This document shows, one piece after another, positions 41,278 through 50,166 of a stretch of 64,000 nucleotides of DNA. A model generated the notes under the pieces. The model made no database searches, had not been told where the DNA came from, and was given only the letters and a program-made list of their open reading frames with translations. Each line of letters begins with the position of its first letter. The first letter of the stretch is position 1. This DNA is from Spartobacteria bacterium. GTDB lineage: Bacteria; Verrucomicrobiota; Verrucomicrobiia; Chthoniobacterales; Chthoniobacteraceae. Location of the stretch: assembly GCA_021324395.1 (NCBI GenBank), contig JAJPJG010000036.1, forward strand, positions 47,368-111,367, written 5' to 3'. The translations under genes and the position numbers were made by a program.

Positions 41278-41844
41278 TTAGTCGGTGGCGCGGGCTGCGC
41301 CGGTGCATTTGGTGGAAAAATGGCAGCGGAGAATTTTGACGCCCATCTCCGCGTCCTTGCTGCTGGTGACGTTCTGGATCGTCGGTTTGCGGCAGGTGAT
41401 GTCGTAACTGCTGCCGTCGGCGGAAAAACTGAGCGTCTTGTGTTTCAGCGCCGCGATCACGCGGTCGGCAATCGTCCATGCGGGCAGTCCGGTGCCGGTC
41501 CCGACAACCGTGGTGGTCGCGGTGAGTTTGTTGCTTTCCACCAGCTCGTAAATCTCCACGAGGAAATTGACCGGGTTGTAAAATGGAGTGCGGCTTTGCG
41601 ATTCGTCGTCATCCGCGCTCTCGATCAGGATCGCGACCGCCACGCTCAACTGCGCGACGCTTTTCTCGACGAGGCTCTGGATGTCGCCTTCGTTCGTGTT
41701 GACGATCGAGGAAAGCGAATGGCCGGCATCGTCCGTTTTTTCCGAGCCGTTGCCGTTGCGCGGGGTCAGTGCGGCGAGATCGGTAAAGTCCTTTAAAATC
41801 TGTGCCACCAGCGCGGGGATGGTCTGGAGGTTCGGCGTGCTCAC
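41278..41844 (-). CDS. Gp37-like minor tail protein
   Basis: This is a 188-residue protein if the GTG at 41844, which overlaps the previous stop (GTGA), is used. It contains ALVAQILKDFTDLAALTPRN and later VAILIESADDDESQSRTPFY NPVN, then SFSADGSSYDITCRKPTIQN (spread over about 150 residues). This is the pattern of the DUF1834/Gp37 family that follows MuG-type genes in Mu-like phages and is involved in tail assembly. Upstream ATG alternatives overlap the MuG gene and add only Gly/Arg-rich residues. Family assignment is from memory and order. Confidence 0.62.
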   Translation of the reverse strand: MSTPNLQTIPALVAQILKDFTDLAALTPRNGNGSEKTDDAGHSLSSIVNTNEGDIQSLVEKSVAQLSVAVAILIESADDDESQSRTPFYNPVNFLVEIYELVESNKLTATTTVVGTGTGLPAWTIADRVIAALKHKTLSFSADGSSYDITCRKPTIQNVTSSKDAEMGVKILRCHFSTKCTGAARATD

Positions 41845-42413
41845 AATTCCTTGCCCTCCCATGCCGCCTCGACTTCCGCGCCGATGCACGCGGTGTAGGT
41901 GGTCTCGTTATCCGCGATGCCGTGGCCAAAGGGCGCGCGGGCGGGAATGACGATCTTGTAAGTCTTGCCGCCCGGATGGCTCACCTCGCGGGCGAGCTTG
42001 CCGGTTTTCTTCGCGAAGCGCGCGAGCTGCGGGTGATTCTCCTGCCGCACGAGATTGCCCGCGCGATCCGTCCGCAGCCGCACCACGCCCGGCTTGGTGA
42101 CGCGCTCAATCACTTTTCCTTCTTCGTGAACCCATGCGTAAGGCGCTGCGTCGATGATGTGCGTCGTTACTCGATTGCCCTGGATCTCCGCATAAAGGCG
42201 CGATGCGCTTTCGCGCATCAAATTACTGCGCGGTGTAAGCGAGCTTTCGGTTGTCGGCCCGGAGAGGCGCTTTTCCTTGATGTTTAACACCGTTTTTTCC
42301 GTAGCCGTGTCCATCCCTTTGGCGATCGCGCGCAAAGTAAGGAACGGAAATTTCTTTACCCGTTCCGCCAGTTGCAAACTCGCCATCGGAATAATGATCT
42401 TCACCTCGCTCAT
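41841..42413 (-). CDS. Mu gpG-like virion morphogenesis (tail completion) protein
   Basis: This 190-residue protein starts MSEVKIIIPMASLQLAERVK. The first helix, KGMDTATEKTVLNIKEKRLS and the pattern SLTPRSNLMRESASRLYAEI resemble phage virion morphogenesis/HK97-gp10-type proteins that join head and tail. YAWVHEEGKVIERVTKPGVV adds the typical 'YaxxhExG' motif near the middle. It follows the MuF gene on the same strand after a 49-base gap and overlaps the next gene by GTGA. Confidence 0.75.
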   Translation of the reverse strand: MSEVKIIIPMASLQLAERVKKFPFLTLRAIAKGMDTATEKTVLNIKEKRLSGPTTESSLTPRSNLMRESASRLYAEIQGNRVTTHIIDAAPYAWVHEEGKVIERVTKPGVVRLRTDRAGNLVRQENHPQLARFAKKTGKLAREVSHPGGKTYKIVIPARAPFGHGIADNETTYTACIGAEVEAAWEGKEL

Positions 42414-42462
42414 GCGCGCGCCCCCTCAATTGGCAATCTGCAATCAGCAATCAGCAATGCCC

Positions 42463-43389
42463 TCATGCCGCCTCCTCCTCGATTCCCTCGACCGCGACGC
42501 AATGGCAGTTGCAGACATTGGCCGGCGAACCCGCGCCGTCGCCGGGATACATCAGGCTTTCGCCGCCGACGATGAACGGCCCGTCCACCGGCACGTTCTG
42601 GTTGCGCGGATCGTCCTCGGCCTCGGCGTGCCATTCGCGCACGTTCGGCAGATGGCTGGTGAGCCAGCGCTTGGTGGCGATGCCGGCCTGCTTCATCCCC
42701 TCCTGCCGCGCGTATCCAAACGCGGCGGCGGTCTCGGTGCTGGCGATGTTCGCCGCGCGGCCTTCACTGATCTGGTCGAATTTATCGCTGACCCGTTGCG
42801 CGATTTGTTTCAGCGTGCTCCCCTCGTCGAGCGCGGTCTTGATTTCATCGGAAATCTCCGCGTGGATTTCATCGGGGATGTCCGCGAGCTTGTTTTCGCG
42901 TTCGTTTAAAAATGTGAGTGCCTTCGGGTCGGCCATCACGAACGGCTCGTCGCGCCCGAGTTCCTCGAAAAGCTGGTCGCCCGCGAGCTGGAGCGCGTCG
43001 GTCGATTCACTGCGCAGCGTGGCAAAAAGCCCGTCGCGAAACTCATCGGGATCGAACACGAGATCGGACACGAACCGTGTGCCTTCGGCACTTTTTACCG
43101 CCGCAGCTTTGAGGCGTGCGCTTTTCTCGATCTTCCGCAGCGTCTCGAATTTCGCATAATCGAGCTGCCGCTTGATCGCCGCGTGCATCGAGGCAATCAC
43201 CGGTTCGCGCTTTTTAAAATGCGCCGCCGCCAGCGCCACTTTTTTCGGGTCGCGTGTTTTGCCAGCCTCCGAATTTGCGCACGCGAGCGCGGCGACGATG
43301 CGCCGTTGCGCCGGCACTGGAAGCAGCGTGATGGCTCGCAAGGTTCGGGCAATTTGTGGGCGGGTCAGCATGTGATAGGTGATGGTCAT
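42463..43389 (-). CDS. MuF-type head morphogenesis protein
   Basis: This 308-residue protein's C-terminal half carries the Phage_Mu_F pattern: YARQEGMKQAGIATKRWLTS, a histidine/aspartate segment (REWHAEAEDDPRNQNVPVDG), GESLMYPGDGAGSPANVCNC and H-C. The cysteine-rich CNCHC end is characteristic. MuF is a minor head protein needed for capsid assembly; in some phages it carries toxic domains, but none is visible here. Its position is unusual: in Mu it lies between portal and protease, here it follows the capsid gene and three small genes. Confidence 0.85.
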   Translation of the reverse strand: MTITYHMLTRPQIARTLRAITLLPVPAQRRIVAALACANSEAGKTRDPKKVALAAAHFKKREPVIASMHAAIKRQLDYAKFETLRKIEKSARLKAAAVKSAEGTRFVSDLVFDPDEFRDGLFATLRSESTDALQLAGDQLFEELGRDEPFVMADPKALTFLNERENKLADIPDEIHAEISDEIKTALDEGSTLKQIAQRVSDKFDQISEGRAANIASTETAAAFGYARQEGMKQAGIATKRWLTSHLPNVREWHAEAEDDPRNQNVPVDGPFIVGGESLMYPGDGAGSPANVCNCHCVAVEGIEEEAA

Positions 43390-43889
43390 GCGTTGCCGCT
43401 GTCGGCGGGCTCGCTCGGGTTCGCGTAATCGTTCGCCGTGCCGGTCTGCTGCACGCCAGGGCGCGGGGTCGGGTGCATGCGGCCGATCACCTTGTTTTCA
43501 CTCCCCCAGCAGCCGCCCTTGCTGGTGGTGCCGGCGGTAGGCGGCTCTGGCGCGAATTTCTGCGCGGCGATGTCGCCGAGTTTCTTGAGCGCGTCCTCGT
43601 ATGCCTTTTTGCGCTCCTCGGTCTGCATCGCCTTTAGCGCCGGGAGTGCGATCAGCAGTTTCCAGCGGGTGATGGCAATGGCGTCGTTGTGCAGCCCTAG
43701 CGGGAGCTTGGTCGTGTCCGCATCGAGATCGTAACCGCCGCTGCGGATGGCATCGCGCACCTCCGCGACCACGCGGGAGAGGATCGACGCGATATTGTCG
43801 ATCCCCCCCTGCTGGTTTTTGATCACCGCCGCGTCGCCGGGCGTAAATTCGCTCAGGACATCGGAAGTGGTGGGTGCGCTCCAGGCCAT
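43386..43889 (-). CDS. DUF1320 (Mu gp36-like) head-tail connector protein
   Basis: This 167-residue protein (MAWSAPTTSDVLSEFTPGDA) has a helical N-terminal 110 residues: IASILSRVVAEVRDAIRSGG, LGLHNDAIAITRWKLLIALP and EERKKAYEDALKKLGDIAAQ. This matches the DUF1320 family of Mu-type connectors. The C-terminal 50 residues are Gly/Pro/Thr-rich and flexible. It overlaps the MuF gene by four bases (ATGA). Confidence 0.8.
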   Translation of the reverse strand: MAWSAPTTSDVLSEFTPGDAAVIKNQQGGIDNIASILSRVVAEVRDAIRSGGYDLDADTTKLPLGLHNDAIAITRWKLLIALPALKAMQTEERKKAYEDALKKLGDIAAQKFAPEPPTAGTTSKGGCWGSENKVIGRMHPTPRPGVQQTGTANDYANPSEPADSGNA

Positions 43890-43890
43890 G

Positions 43891-44124
43891 TTAGTTCAGC
43901 GTGGCCAGCAAGGCTTCGATGAAGTCCGAAAGCTCCTGTGAACCGGGTTTCAGCGCTTCGTTAAAAGCCCATCCCTGCCCGCCTGGGCCTTCACGCATCA
44001 CACGGCGTGCTTCGGCGAGTTGACCGACGAGCCAAGCCCGTCCGATAACACTGTCGAGCGGGTTCGCCTGTTTGGTCTTTTTTGGCTCCGCCGTCTTGGC
44101 GGTCGCCGTCGCTGGTTTCGCCAT
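43891..44124 (-). CDS. Small phage head-region protein
   Basis: This 77-residue protein has a Lys/Ala/Thr-rich N-terminus (MAKPATATAKTAEPKKTKQA) and a helical body (SVIGRAWLVGQLAEARRVMR; ELSDFIEALLATLN). It sits between the decoration-like protein and the DUF1320 gene, one base from the latter. Unknown function; possibly a connector or head-completion accessory. Confidence 0.58.
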   Translation of the reverse strand: MAKPATATAKTAEPKKTKQANPLDSVIGRAWLVGQLAEARRVMREGPGGQGWAFNEALKPGSQELSDFIEALLATLN

Positions 44125-44130
44125 GATGCG

Positions 44131-44538
44131 CTACTTGGTTGTCGCGGTGATGAGCGCGCCGGTGGTGCCGCTACTGATGAGCTTAAGCGTGCCGGTGGTC
44201 AAAACCGCGTCGATGGGGATGGATGCCTGCGCCGCCGTGGAAACGGTCGCAAGCGTCGTGGTGCCATCCTTGAGGATCAGCGACGAATCGGCGGTGCCGG
44301 CAGTTCCAATCACCACACGCGTGATCGCGTTGATGCTGGTGACCGTCGTGGTGCCGGTGGTGCTGATGTAGCTGTAAGCCGAAGGCGCGGCGGAGATCGC
44401 CTGCTTGTGGGCAATGACGAGTTCCGTGTCGTTTGTCTGCGGCTTGAGCGAGCTAAACGTGGTGTTGAGGTCAGTCGCGTAAACCGCGCCGACGATGACT
44501 GCCGCAATGGCTGCGGCGATGAGCAATGGTTTCTTCAT
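44131..44538 (-). CDS. Small exported or membrane-anchored phage protein next to the capsid gene
   Basis: This 135-residue protein starts MKKPLLIAAAIAAVIVGAVY with a cleavable-looking signal (AVYA-T). A short beta-rich domain of Thr, Ser, Ala and Gly follows (SYISTTGTTTVTSINAITRV; STAAQASIPIDAVLTTGTLK). A signal peptide on a protein encoded directly after the capsid is odd. It may be a decoration-type protein with a hydrophobic N-arm, or an exported accessory. A second protein with a signal occurs at 36481-38964 in the same late operon. Confidence 0.6.
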   Translation of the reverse strand: MKKPLLIAAAIAAVIVGAVYATDLNTTFSSLKPQTNDTELVIAHKQAISAAPSAYSYISTTGTTTVTSINAITRVVIGTAGTADSSLILKDGTTTLATVSTAAQASIPIDAVLTTGTLKLISSGTTGALITATTK

Positions 44539-44621
44539 TTTTTTTAACTTTTGATTGGTTTTTGTTGTTGGTATCCCGCCGCCCGCGCGGCATGCACCGC
44601 GCGGGCGAAACGGGAAGGTTT

Positions 44622-46910
44622 TTACTGCGAGGTGAGCAACTGGCCGGCGTTCGCCTGGCCGAGCGCGGTTCCATACATGATGGAAATGCGGCGGGTGGCC
44701 GTGCCTAGTTTGTGATCGACGTATTCGACCAGCATCACGGAGATGCCGAGGTCGGGGTCTGTGACGGTGGTGACGTTGCCGTAGGAGCTGCCGGGCAGCG
44801 CCTGCGTGTAGTCATTCGGCATGCGGGTCGCGACCACGAGCGCGCTCTTGCTGCCGCCAAAGCCGACGATATGGTCGGAGCCGGCGGGCAGGTTCGGAGC
44901 GTCCACGACCGTGAAGCCATGCACGTCGGGCAAGGTGCCGTCCGTGATGATTCCCGATTTTTGGAACGCCGCGAGCGTGACGATCGCATTGTCCTGGGCG
45001 AGCTTGCCGAAATACGTGCTGTAAAGCAGCAGCGTCCGGTTCATCGCACCCATCGGCACGCCGAGGATATTCAGCGGCACCGCCATGTTGATCACATCCG
45101 CGCGGCTGAAGTTCGCAGCGGCCTGCGTCACCGGTGTCGCGGTGAAGTTAGCAGCAGTGATGTTCGCATAGAGCGCATCGACGATGGCCTTGGCCAGCGC
45201 GTAGCTCTGCGCGGGAGCAGCCTCGCCAAAGAGGTTGCGGACCGTGCTCGAAAGCGTGTTGCTGTCGAACGTGATCGGCACGCCTTTGTGCGCGTTGATG
45301 GTCACGCTCACGTCCGTGGTCGTGTCATCGCTCGCCGTCCAGCCGGTGCTGGTGTTGTAGGTCTGCACCGTGGGGATGCTCACGATCCGCGTGGTGACCG
45401 TCTGGTTGTAGCTCGCCGGCTGGTCGCTGAAATCGGTCGAAAACCGGGTCAGCGCCGGGAAGGTGAGTTTCAGCAACTCCAGCACGCGTTGCACGACGAG
45501 CGTGCCGGCGAGTGTGCCGACGCTGTTCGCCGAGATGAGCGGGCTGTCCATGATCCGCGAATCGTGGCGGAACTCCGCCGCGTAGATCGCCGCCATTTCG
45601 CGCGCCAGTTTCGATTTCTCCGTGCGGTCGGTGCAGGCCGAGTTTTTCGCGACGAGCGCCTCGTAAGCGGAGAAGACGTTGCGCGGATCGGAGCCGGTGA
45701 CGACGATGCGTTCCGCGCCATTGCTGGCGACGATGCGCGTTTCGAGCGCCTGCGCGCCGCCCCATTTCGCATAGATCGGCTCGAATGTGGCCGGGTTGTC
45801 GGTCACGTTTTTCTCGATCTCGGCGAGCGCCGCCGTGTCCTTGGCCGCCACCGCGCCGCGCTTCACCATATCCGCGACGAATTGCTTCGCGTGGGATTGG
45901 CGACGGGCGAGGTCGTCGGCTTCGAGTTTGGCAGCCTTGGCCTTGAGCGATTCGTTTTCGAGCGTGGTCTGGCTCGCTTTCAGTAGCGCCTCTTTCGCTT
46001 CGATTTTCGAGGCGACGAGTTCGTCATTTTGTTGTTTGGCTTTGAGAGCCGATTGCTCGCTTTTCAGCGCGTCAATCTCTTTTTGAAGCTCCGTGTTTTT
46101 GGCTTGGAGCGCAGCCAGTTGTTCAGGTGTCATATTGACTAGGTTTTCCTTTTGTTGTGATGGATGCGCTCCATCGGCGTTTTTCGCCCACAAGGGCAAA
46201 ATCTGGTTAAAGGCCGGGTCGTTCACGAACCCGCCCATGTTCGGCTTCGCGTCCTCGCGGCAGACGATCCGCGCCGGTTTGGCGCGTTTGTTATCCACGT
46301 GGAATACAGGCGAGAATTGCCGGTAATCCTTCCCCTCGATCGCCGCGCGGCCGCTGCCGGTGAGTTCCCCGCTCACGTAGATGCCCGGCGCGGGCGTGTC
46401 GCTCCACTCGTAGCGCTCCGGCCAGAAGCTGGCAGGGCCATCCTCGTGGTTGAGATCAAAATAAGGGCGCTTGCCTTTCGCGGTGAGCGCCTCGTGCTGC
46501 GCCTGCAGCGCCGCCGCGCCCGCGCGATCCGCGAGCACGTCGATCGGCAACCCGATGCCGCCGCCCACGGGCGTGATCGATTGCACCCCGCCCGGCATAT
46601 ACATAAACCGCCGCGTCGCCGCGACCGGCCCGGCATGCGAGAAAATGGCGATGGTGTCCTCGACACTTTCCTGGCCGCCCTCGTTCTTCGCGGTGATCGG
46701 TTCGTCGATTGGCGCCGCGCCGATGGTGGAAAGCTCCACGTCATTCGGCACGAAAATCACTTGCACGTCGGGATTGTTTTTGTGCCAGTCGTTAAAAATG
46801 GCGACGAGGCGAACCATGCACTCACTCGTGACGGACCGGCTGTATTTCACGACCAGCGTTTCGCCGGGCTTGAGGCTTATGCTTTGAAGGGCTTCGATTT
46901 CGATGTTCAT
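44622..46910 (-). CDS. Fused head protease - scaffold - major capsid protein
   Basis: This is a 762-residue single polypeptide. Residues about 1-235 resemble the Mu gpI protease: a start rich in beta strands, IAIFSHAGPVAATRRFMYMP, then PYFDLNHEDGPASFWPERYE with His155. Residues about 260-340 are a long charged coiled coil (AALQAKNTELQKEIDALKSE), the scaffold. Residues about 390-762 are capsid-like: SLSTV-type beta strands, FSRADVINMAVPLNILGVPM, GKLAQDNAIVTLAAFQKSGI and a C-terminal GISVMLVEYVDHKLG. In Mu these parts are encoded as I/Z and T. No frameshift or internal stop is seen. It overlaps the portal gene by four bases. Confidence 0.84.
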   Translation of the reverse strand: MNIEIEALQSISLKPGETLVVKYSRSVTSECMVRLVAIFNDWHKNNPDVQVIFVPNDVELSTIGAAPIDEPITAKNEGGQESVEDTIAIFSHAGPVAATRRFMYMPGGVQSITPVGGGIGLPIDVLADRAGAAALQAQHEALTAKGKRPYFDLNHEDGPASFWPERYEWSDTPAPGIYVSGELTGSGRAAIEGKDYRQFSPVFHVDNKRAKPARIVCREDAKPNMGGFVNDPAFNQILPLWAKNADGAHPSQQKENLVNMTPEQLAALQAKNTELQKEIDALKSEQSALKAKQQNDELVASKIEAKEALLKASQTTLENESLKAKAAKLEADDLARRQSHAKQFVADMVKRGAVAAKDTAALAEIEKNVTDNPATFEPIYAKWGGAQALETRIVASNGAERIVVTGSDPRNVFSAYEALVAKNSACTDRTEKSKLAREMAAIYAAEFRHDSRIMDSPLISANSVGTLAGTLVVQRVLELLKLTFPALTRFSTDFSDQPASYNQTVTTRIVSIPTVQTYNTSTGWTASDDTTTDVSVTINAHKGVPITFDSNTLSSTVRNLFGEAAPAQSYALAKAIVDALYANITAANFTATPVTQAAANFSRADVINMAVPLNILGVPMGAMNRTLLLYSTYFGKLAQDNAIVTLAAFQKSGIITDGTLPDVHGFTVVDAPNLPAGSDHIVGFGGSKSALVVATRMPNDYTQALPGSSYGNVTTVTDPDLGISVMLVEYVDHKLGTATRRISIMYGTALGQANAGQLLTSQ

Positions 46911-48517
46911 GCGAGGGTTTCCGCGAGGGTTTTTAGTTCGCGGGCAAAAATGGCGTCGTCGGGTTGGGCGGCGAGTGCCGCGAGCTTGCTCTCAAGCGGG
47001 TCGTCTTCCCCTGAGCGCGCCTTCGGGGGAGTCACTTCCGAAGGCGACTTTTCGTTGTTTAACGACCCTGTTTGTGGTGTTGAATTTTGTTTGCGCACGA
47101 CCGGTGCGCCTTTTGCCGGTGCAGGCTGGTCGAACTTGGCGCGCATATAGCCTTCATCGAGGTCGAAAAGCTGAGCGAGGATTTGATCCCTTTGCGCATC
47201 TTCCAGGCTGCCCTCCTTTTTCTCCAGAAGCCGGCACTCCGGCAGCAGCGCGCCGTCGCCGTAAGTCAGCGTGAGGATGCTCGGGATGAGCTGGCCGTTG
47301 AGCACCGCGCAGGCGAATTTGCCGGCGGCTTCGATCCGGTCCTGTTTCACATCCTTTTCCACCGAGCCGAAGGCTTTGCCGCCGCCCTTGGTGGCGCTCT
47401 GGCTGCCGCTCATCGTCTGCCCCAGGATGAGCAGGCGCGCGTAGCGGTCGGCACGGTCGAGCAGCTCGCCCTGCGGGCTGTGGTCGCCGGTCTTGCCGGT
47501 GTCTTTCAAGTCGAGCGTGGTGCCGGCGGGGAAGGCCGCCCAGCCGGCGCTCCCCATGTTTTGCAGCATGTTGCAAATCGCGTCCACGGTCGATTGCGGG
47601 GCGTTCGGGTCGTAGTTCGCCCAGCGGAACGGCAGGCCGAATACCTGCGCGAGATTCATCAGCCAGTCGGCGGAGAAATTCGCCGCGCACCACCACCAGG
47701 CGAGCGCGCGGAACATCGCGCTGCCAAACGGCGTGCCGCTTTGCGCCTTGTGGATTGCGATCAAAAATTTGTGCGGCGGGAATGGAGTGACGTTCGTGTT
47801 GAGTTGCGCCTGGGTGAGATACGAAGATGAGCCGGGCGCGGAGGCCGTGGCGGTGGCGTTCGGGTTGAGGCCGAGCACGCCATCCTGTCCCCAAGCGAAT
47901 GCGGTCGGGTCGGCCCACCACGTCGCGCGCGGGGCCATGAACTGGCCGAGCGATGGCGTCTGCTGGATTTGCCAGCCGATTTCCAAGACCGAGACGCCGC
48001 AGAACCACGCGTGCAAAATATCGCTGATCGTCCCGTCGAGATCGTTCTCATCCGCCGCCGGGTTCGGGCGCATCCCTCGCAACGCCGCCCCGGCCACCTT
48101 GCAACGCTCGATCGCGTCGTTCGTCGGGTCGGTGTCCTCCTCCGCATACGGCTCGAACACCATTTTTTTGCGCTGCACGCCGAGGACGATTTCCTGCACG
48201 CACGCGGCCAGCTCCGGCCAGCTATCGAGCATCAGGCGGAAAAGCGCGGCCTGCTGGACGTGATAGCCCGACGCCGCCCCGCGCAGCGTCATCTCGATAT
48301 ATTGCGGTGTGATCGCCGCGAGCTGCGGCATCAGCCATTGGTAGCCGCCATTCTGCGGCCGCAGGATGCGCGCGATGGATTGCGGGCCGTTATTCGGACT
48401 CACGGTCAACGTCTGCGTGGTCGCAGGCACAATCGCCGTCGACGTCTTGGCCGCCACGCGGCTTTTTTCGCGGCGGTTGAGCCGGTCGATCACTGCGTTG
48501 TCGCGCGGGGTCATCAT
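46907..48517 (-). CDS. Portal protein (DUF935, Mu gp29-like)
   Basis: This 536-residue protein contains the characteristic DUF935 parts: SIARILRPQNGGYQWLMPQL near residue 45, LFRLMLDSWPELAACVQEIV and ILHAWFCGVSVLEIGWQIQQ. The conserved core FLIAIHKAQSGTPFGSAMFR is followed by AWWWCAANFSADWLMNLAQV, FGLPFRWANYDP and QTMSGSQSATKGGGKAFGSV. It forms the dodecameric DNA gate at one capsid vertex and the base for packaging. Length matches the family (about 500-530). The N-terminus (MMTPRDNAVIDRLNRREKSR) is basic. It overlaps the terminase gene stop (ATGA) and the capsid gene start. Confidence 0.92.
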   Translation of the reverse strand: MMTPRDNAVIDRLNRREKSRVAAKTSTAIVPATTQTLTVSPNNGPQSIARILRPQNGGYQWLMPQLAAITPQYIEMTLRGAASGYHVQQAALFRLMLDSWPELAACVQEIVLGVQRKKMVFEPYAEEDTDPTNDAIERCKVAGAALRGMRPNPAADENDLDGTISDILHAWFCGVSVLEIGWQIQQTPSLGQFMAPRATWWADPTAFAWGQDGVLGLNPNATATASAPGSSSYLTQAQLNTNVTPFPPHKFLIAIHKAQSGTPFGSAMFRALAWWWCAANFSADWLMNLAQVFGLPFRWANYDPNAPQSTVDAICNMLQNMGSAGWAAFPAGTTLDLKDTGKTGDHSPQGELLDRADRYARLLILGQTMSGSQSATKGGGKAFGSVEKDVKQDRIEAAGKFACAVLNGQLIPSILTLTYGDGALLPECRLLEKKEGSLEDAQRDQILAQLFDLDEGYMRAKFDQPAPAKGAPVVRKQNSTPQTGSLNNEKSPSEVTPPKARSGEDDPLESKLAALAAQPDDAIFARELKTLAETLA

Positions 48518-50166
48518 ACTCCCGCAAACCTCCGTGGCTCAAAAATGCGGTGTGGTGCCGCCGAGTTGCCGATGCGGATTTTGGAAACGGTCTCGGCGTT
48601 CAATGCGCCGGCATTATTCAAGAGCGCCCACTCCGCGAGCTTGCCGCTGTCGAAGGTGTCGCCATGTTTGCCGTCGCTATCGGGCGTGCATTTGTAGCGG
48701 CCCTGATCCTTCACCGTGAGCCGGTGATCGTCCTTGATGTAATCCGCCGCAGGCAACACCGTGCGCCCGTCATTCACGGCGGCGCAGTAAAGATCGCCGA
48801 GATACGTCTTGTAATTGATCGCGTCGCGATAACCGGACGGCAACGGCTCCACGCTTCCGCCGCCGAGCACCAGCTCGACCGGGATGATGCGCGAAAGATC
48901 GTCCTTCGTTTCCTCCGCCGCGAGGCGTTCGTTGCTCGCGTCGATGCAAAGCCGGCGCGCGGGGCCGCCGGAATTGCGTGCGCGGATCGTGGTGACGATG
49001 CGCGCCAGGTAATCGCTCATGACCGCGCGCTTTTTCGTCTTAAAAACCACGACGAGCCGCTGGTGGCGTTCGCCGCCGCAATTCTCCGTGACGGTGATGC
49101 TCGACGGGTTGCTCGTCTCGCCGGTGGTGCTCGCCACGTCGAGGCCGATGCCGACCGGGCCGCTCGTGAGCGTCGCCGCGAGCAGTGTGAGCGCCTGCCG
49201 GAAATCGCCTTCGTTCTCGACGAAAACAAAGTTGCACTTTCCGACGCCGCGCCGTTGCGCCGAGATCAGCGCAACCAGGTCGATCGCCGCCGCGCCGCCC
49301 GCCTTGTGGTTGAGCGCATACGTCTCATCCCAGCCGCTGCGGAATTGCGGGAAGACGCGGCATTGCGCGTAAGTCATTTTTTCGCCGCGATCGTCAAAGA
49401 GCGCATGCCCGGCGGCGTAGGCATCCTTCAGCGCCACGCGATGCACGAGGATGCCCTGCTGGCCGATGTAGAGATGCCCATCCGGGTTCGCGGGGAATTG
49501 TTCGTCCTCGCTCTCCGCCGTGATCTCGCGCGGCATCGTCATTTCAAAATAGGGATGCCGGTCGTTGCCCGAGAGGTTCGAGGCGTAGATGATTTTTAAA
49601 TCGGGCGTGTCGCGCATCATCGGGTCGGTGGCGATGCGCAGTTCGTTCTCGAAATTCGCGTTGGTGAAACCGGACTCGTCGCGCAGCACCGTCGCGCGCC
49701 AGCTCCGCGCGGTCGCCGGGTTCGGCGCGATCACCTGCAGCCGCGAGTAATGTGTGCGGTCAAAGTAAAGGCGCAGCTCCATGCGCGAGCTTTGGTAAAG
49801 CTCTGCAAAATCCTCCGGCGAAAGTCCGGTGAGCAGTTTGTCCTTTGACGAGTCCGCGACTTTGAAATCGAGGTCGCGCTCGCCCGCGCCGTGGTCGAAG
49901 ACTTCGCGCACAGCGGCTGCTTCATTGGCAACGATCATCGCCTGCTCCGCCGCGCTGAGCGTGACGCCGACCAGTTCCTTGCCGAGCAGGAGCGACGCGC
50001 TCGCGGCGATGACCATGCGGCCCGGCGATTTCGAGATTTCGTCAAAGCCGATGTCGCCGAGCGTGGTCGATTTCCGGCATCGGCGCGCCCAGTAGAGCGC
50101 GATCTGGCGCACCTTGCGCACGGCGACCAGCGCGACGTTTTGATAGGGACGGCGCTCGCGTTTCAT
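48514..50166 (-). CDS. Large terminase subunit (Mu gp28-like)
   Basis: This 550-residue packaging ATPase/nuclease begins MKRERRPYQNVALVAVRKVR. An ATPase core with a Walker-A-like segment YWARRCRKSTTLG follows, then a typical ATVLRDESGFTNANFENELR block with Asp-Glu as Walker B. The C-terminal nuclease half includes GPVGIGLDVASTTGETSNPS, where Asp is a metal ligand, and RRLCIDASNERLAAEE. Size and order (small terminase before, portal after) fit a Mu-type terminase used for headful packaging of integrated copies. It overlaps both neighbours by four bases. Confidence 0.9.
   Translation of the reverse strand: MKRERRPYQNVALVAVRKVRQIALYWARRCRKSTTLGDIGFDEISKSPGRMVIAASASLLLGKELVGVTLSAAEQAMIVANEAAAVREVFDHGAGERDLDFKVADSSKDKLLTGLSPEDFAELYQSSRMELRLYFDRTHYSRLQVIAPNPATARSWRATVLRDESGFTNANFENELRIATDPMMRDTPDLKIIYASNLSGNDRHPYFEMTMPREITAESEDEQFPANPDGHLYIGQQGILVHRVALKDAYAAGHALFDDRGEKMTYAQCRVFPQFRSGWDETYALNHKAGGAAAIDLVALISAQRRGVGKCNFVFVENEGDFRQALTLLAATLTSGPVGIGLDVASTTGETSNPSSITVTENCGGERHQRLVVVFKTKKRAVMSDYLARIVTTIRARNSGGPARRLCIDASNERLAAEETKDDLSRIIPVELVLGGGSVEPLPSGYRDAINYKTYLGDLYCAAVNDGRTVLPAADYIKDDHRLTVKDQGRYKCTPDSDGKHGDTFDSGKLAEWALLNNAGALNAETVSKIRIGNSAAPHRIFEPRRFAGV

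Noticed and set aside
44712..45986. Rightward 424-residue ORF opposite the capsid part
   Set aside because: Low-complexity Arg/Asp/His composition, antisense to the capsid domain.
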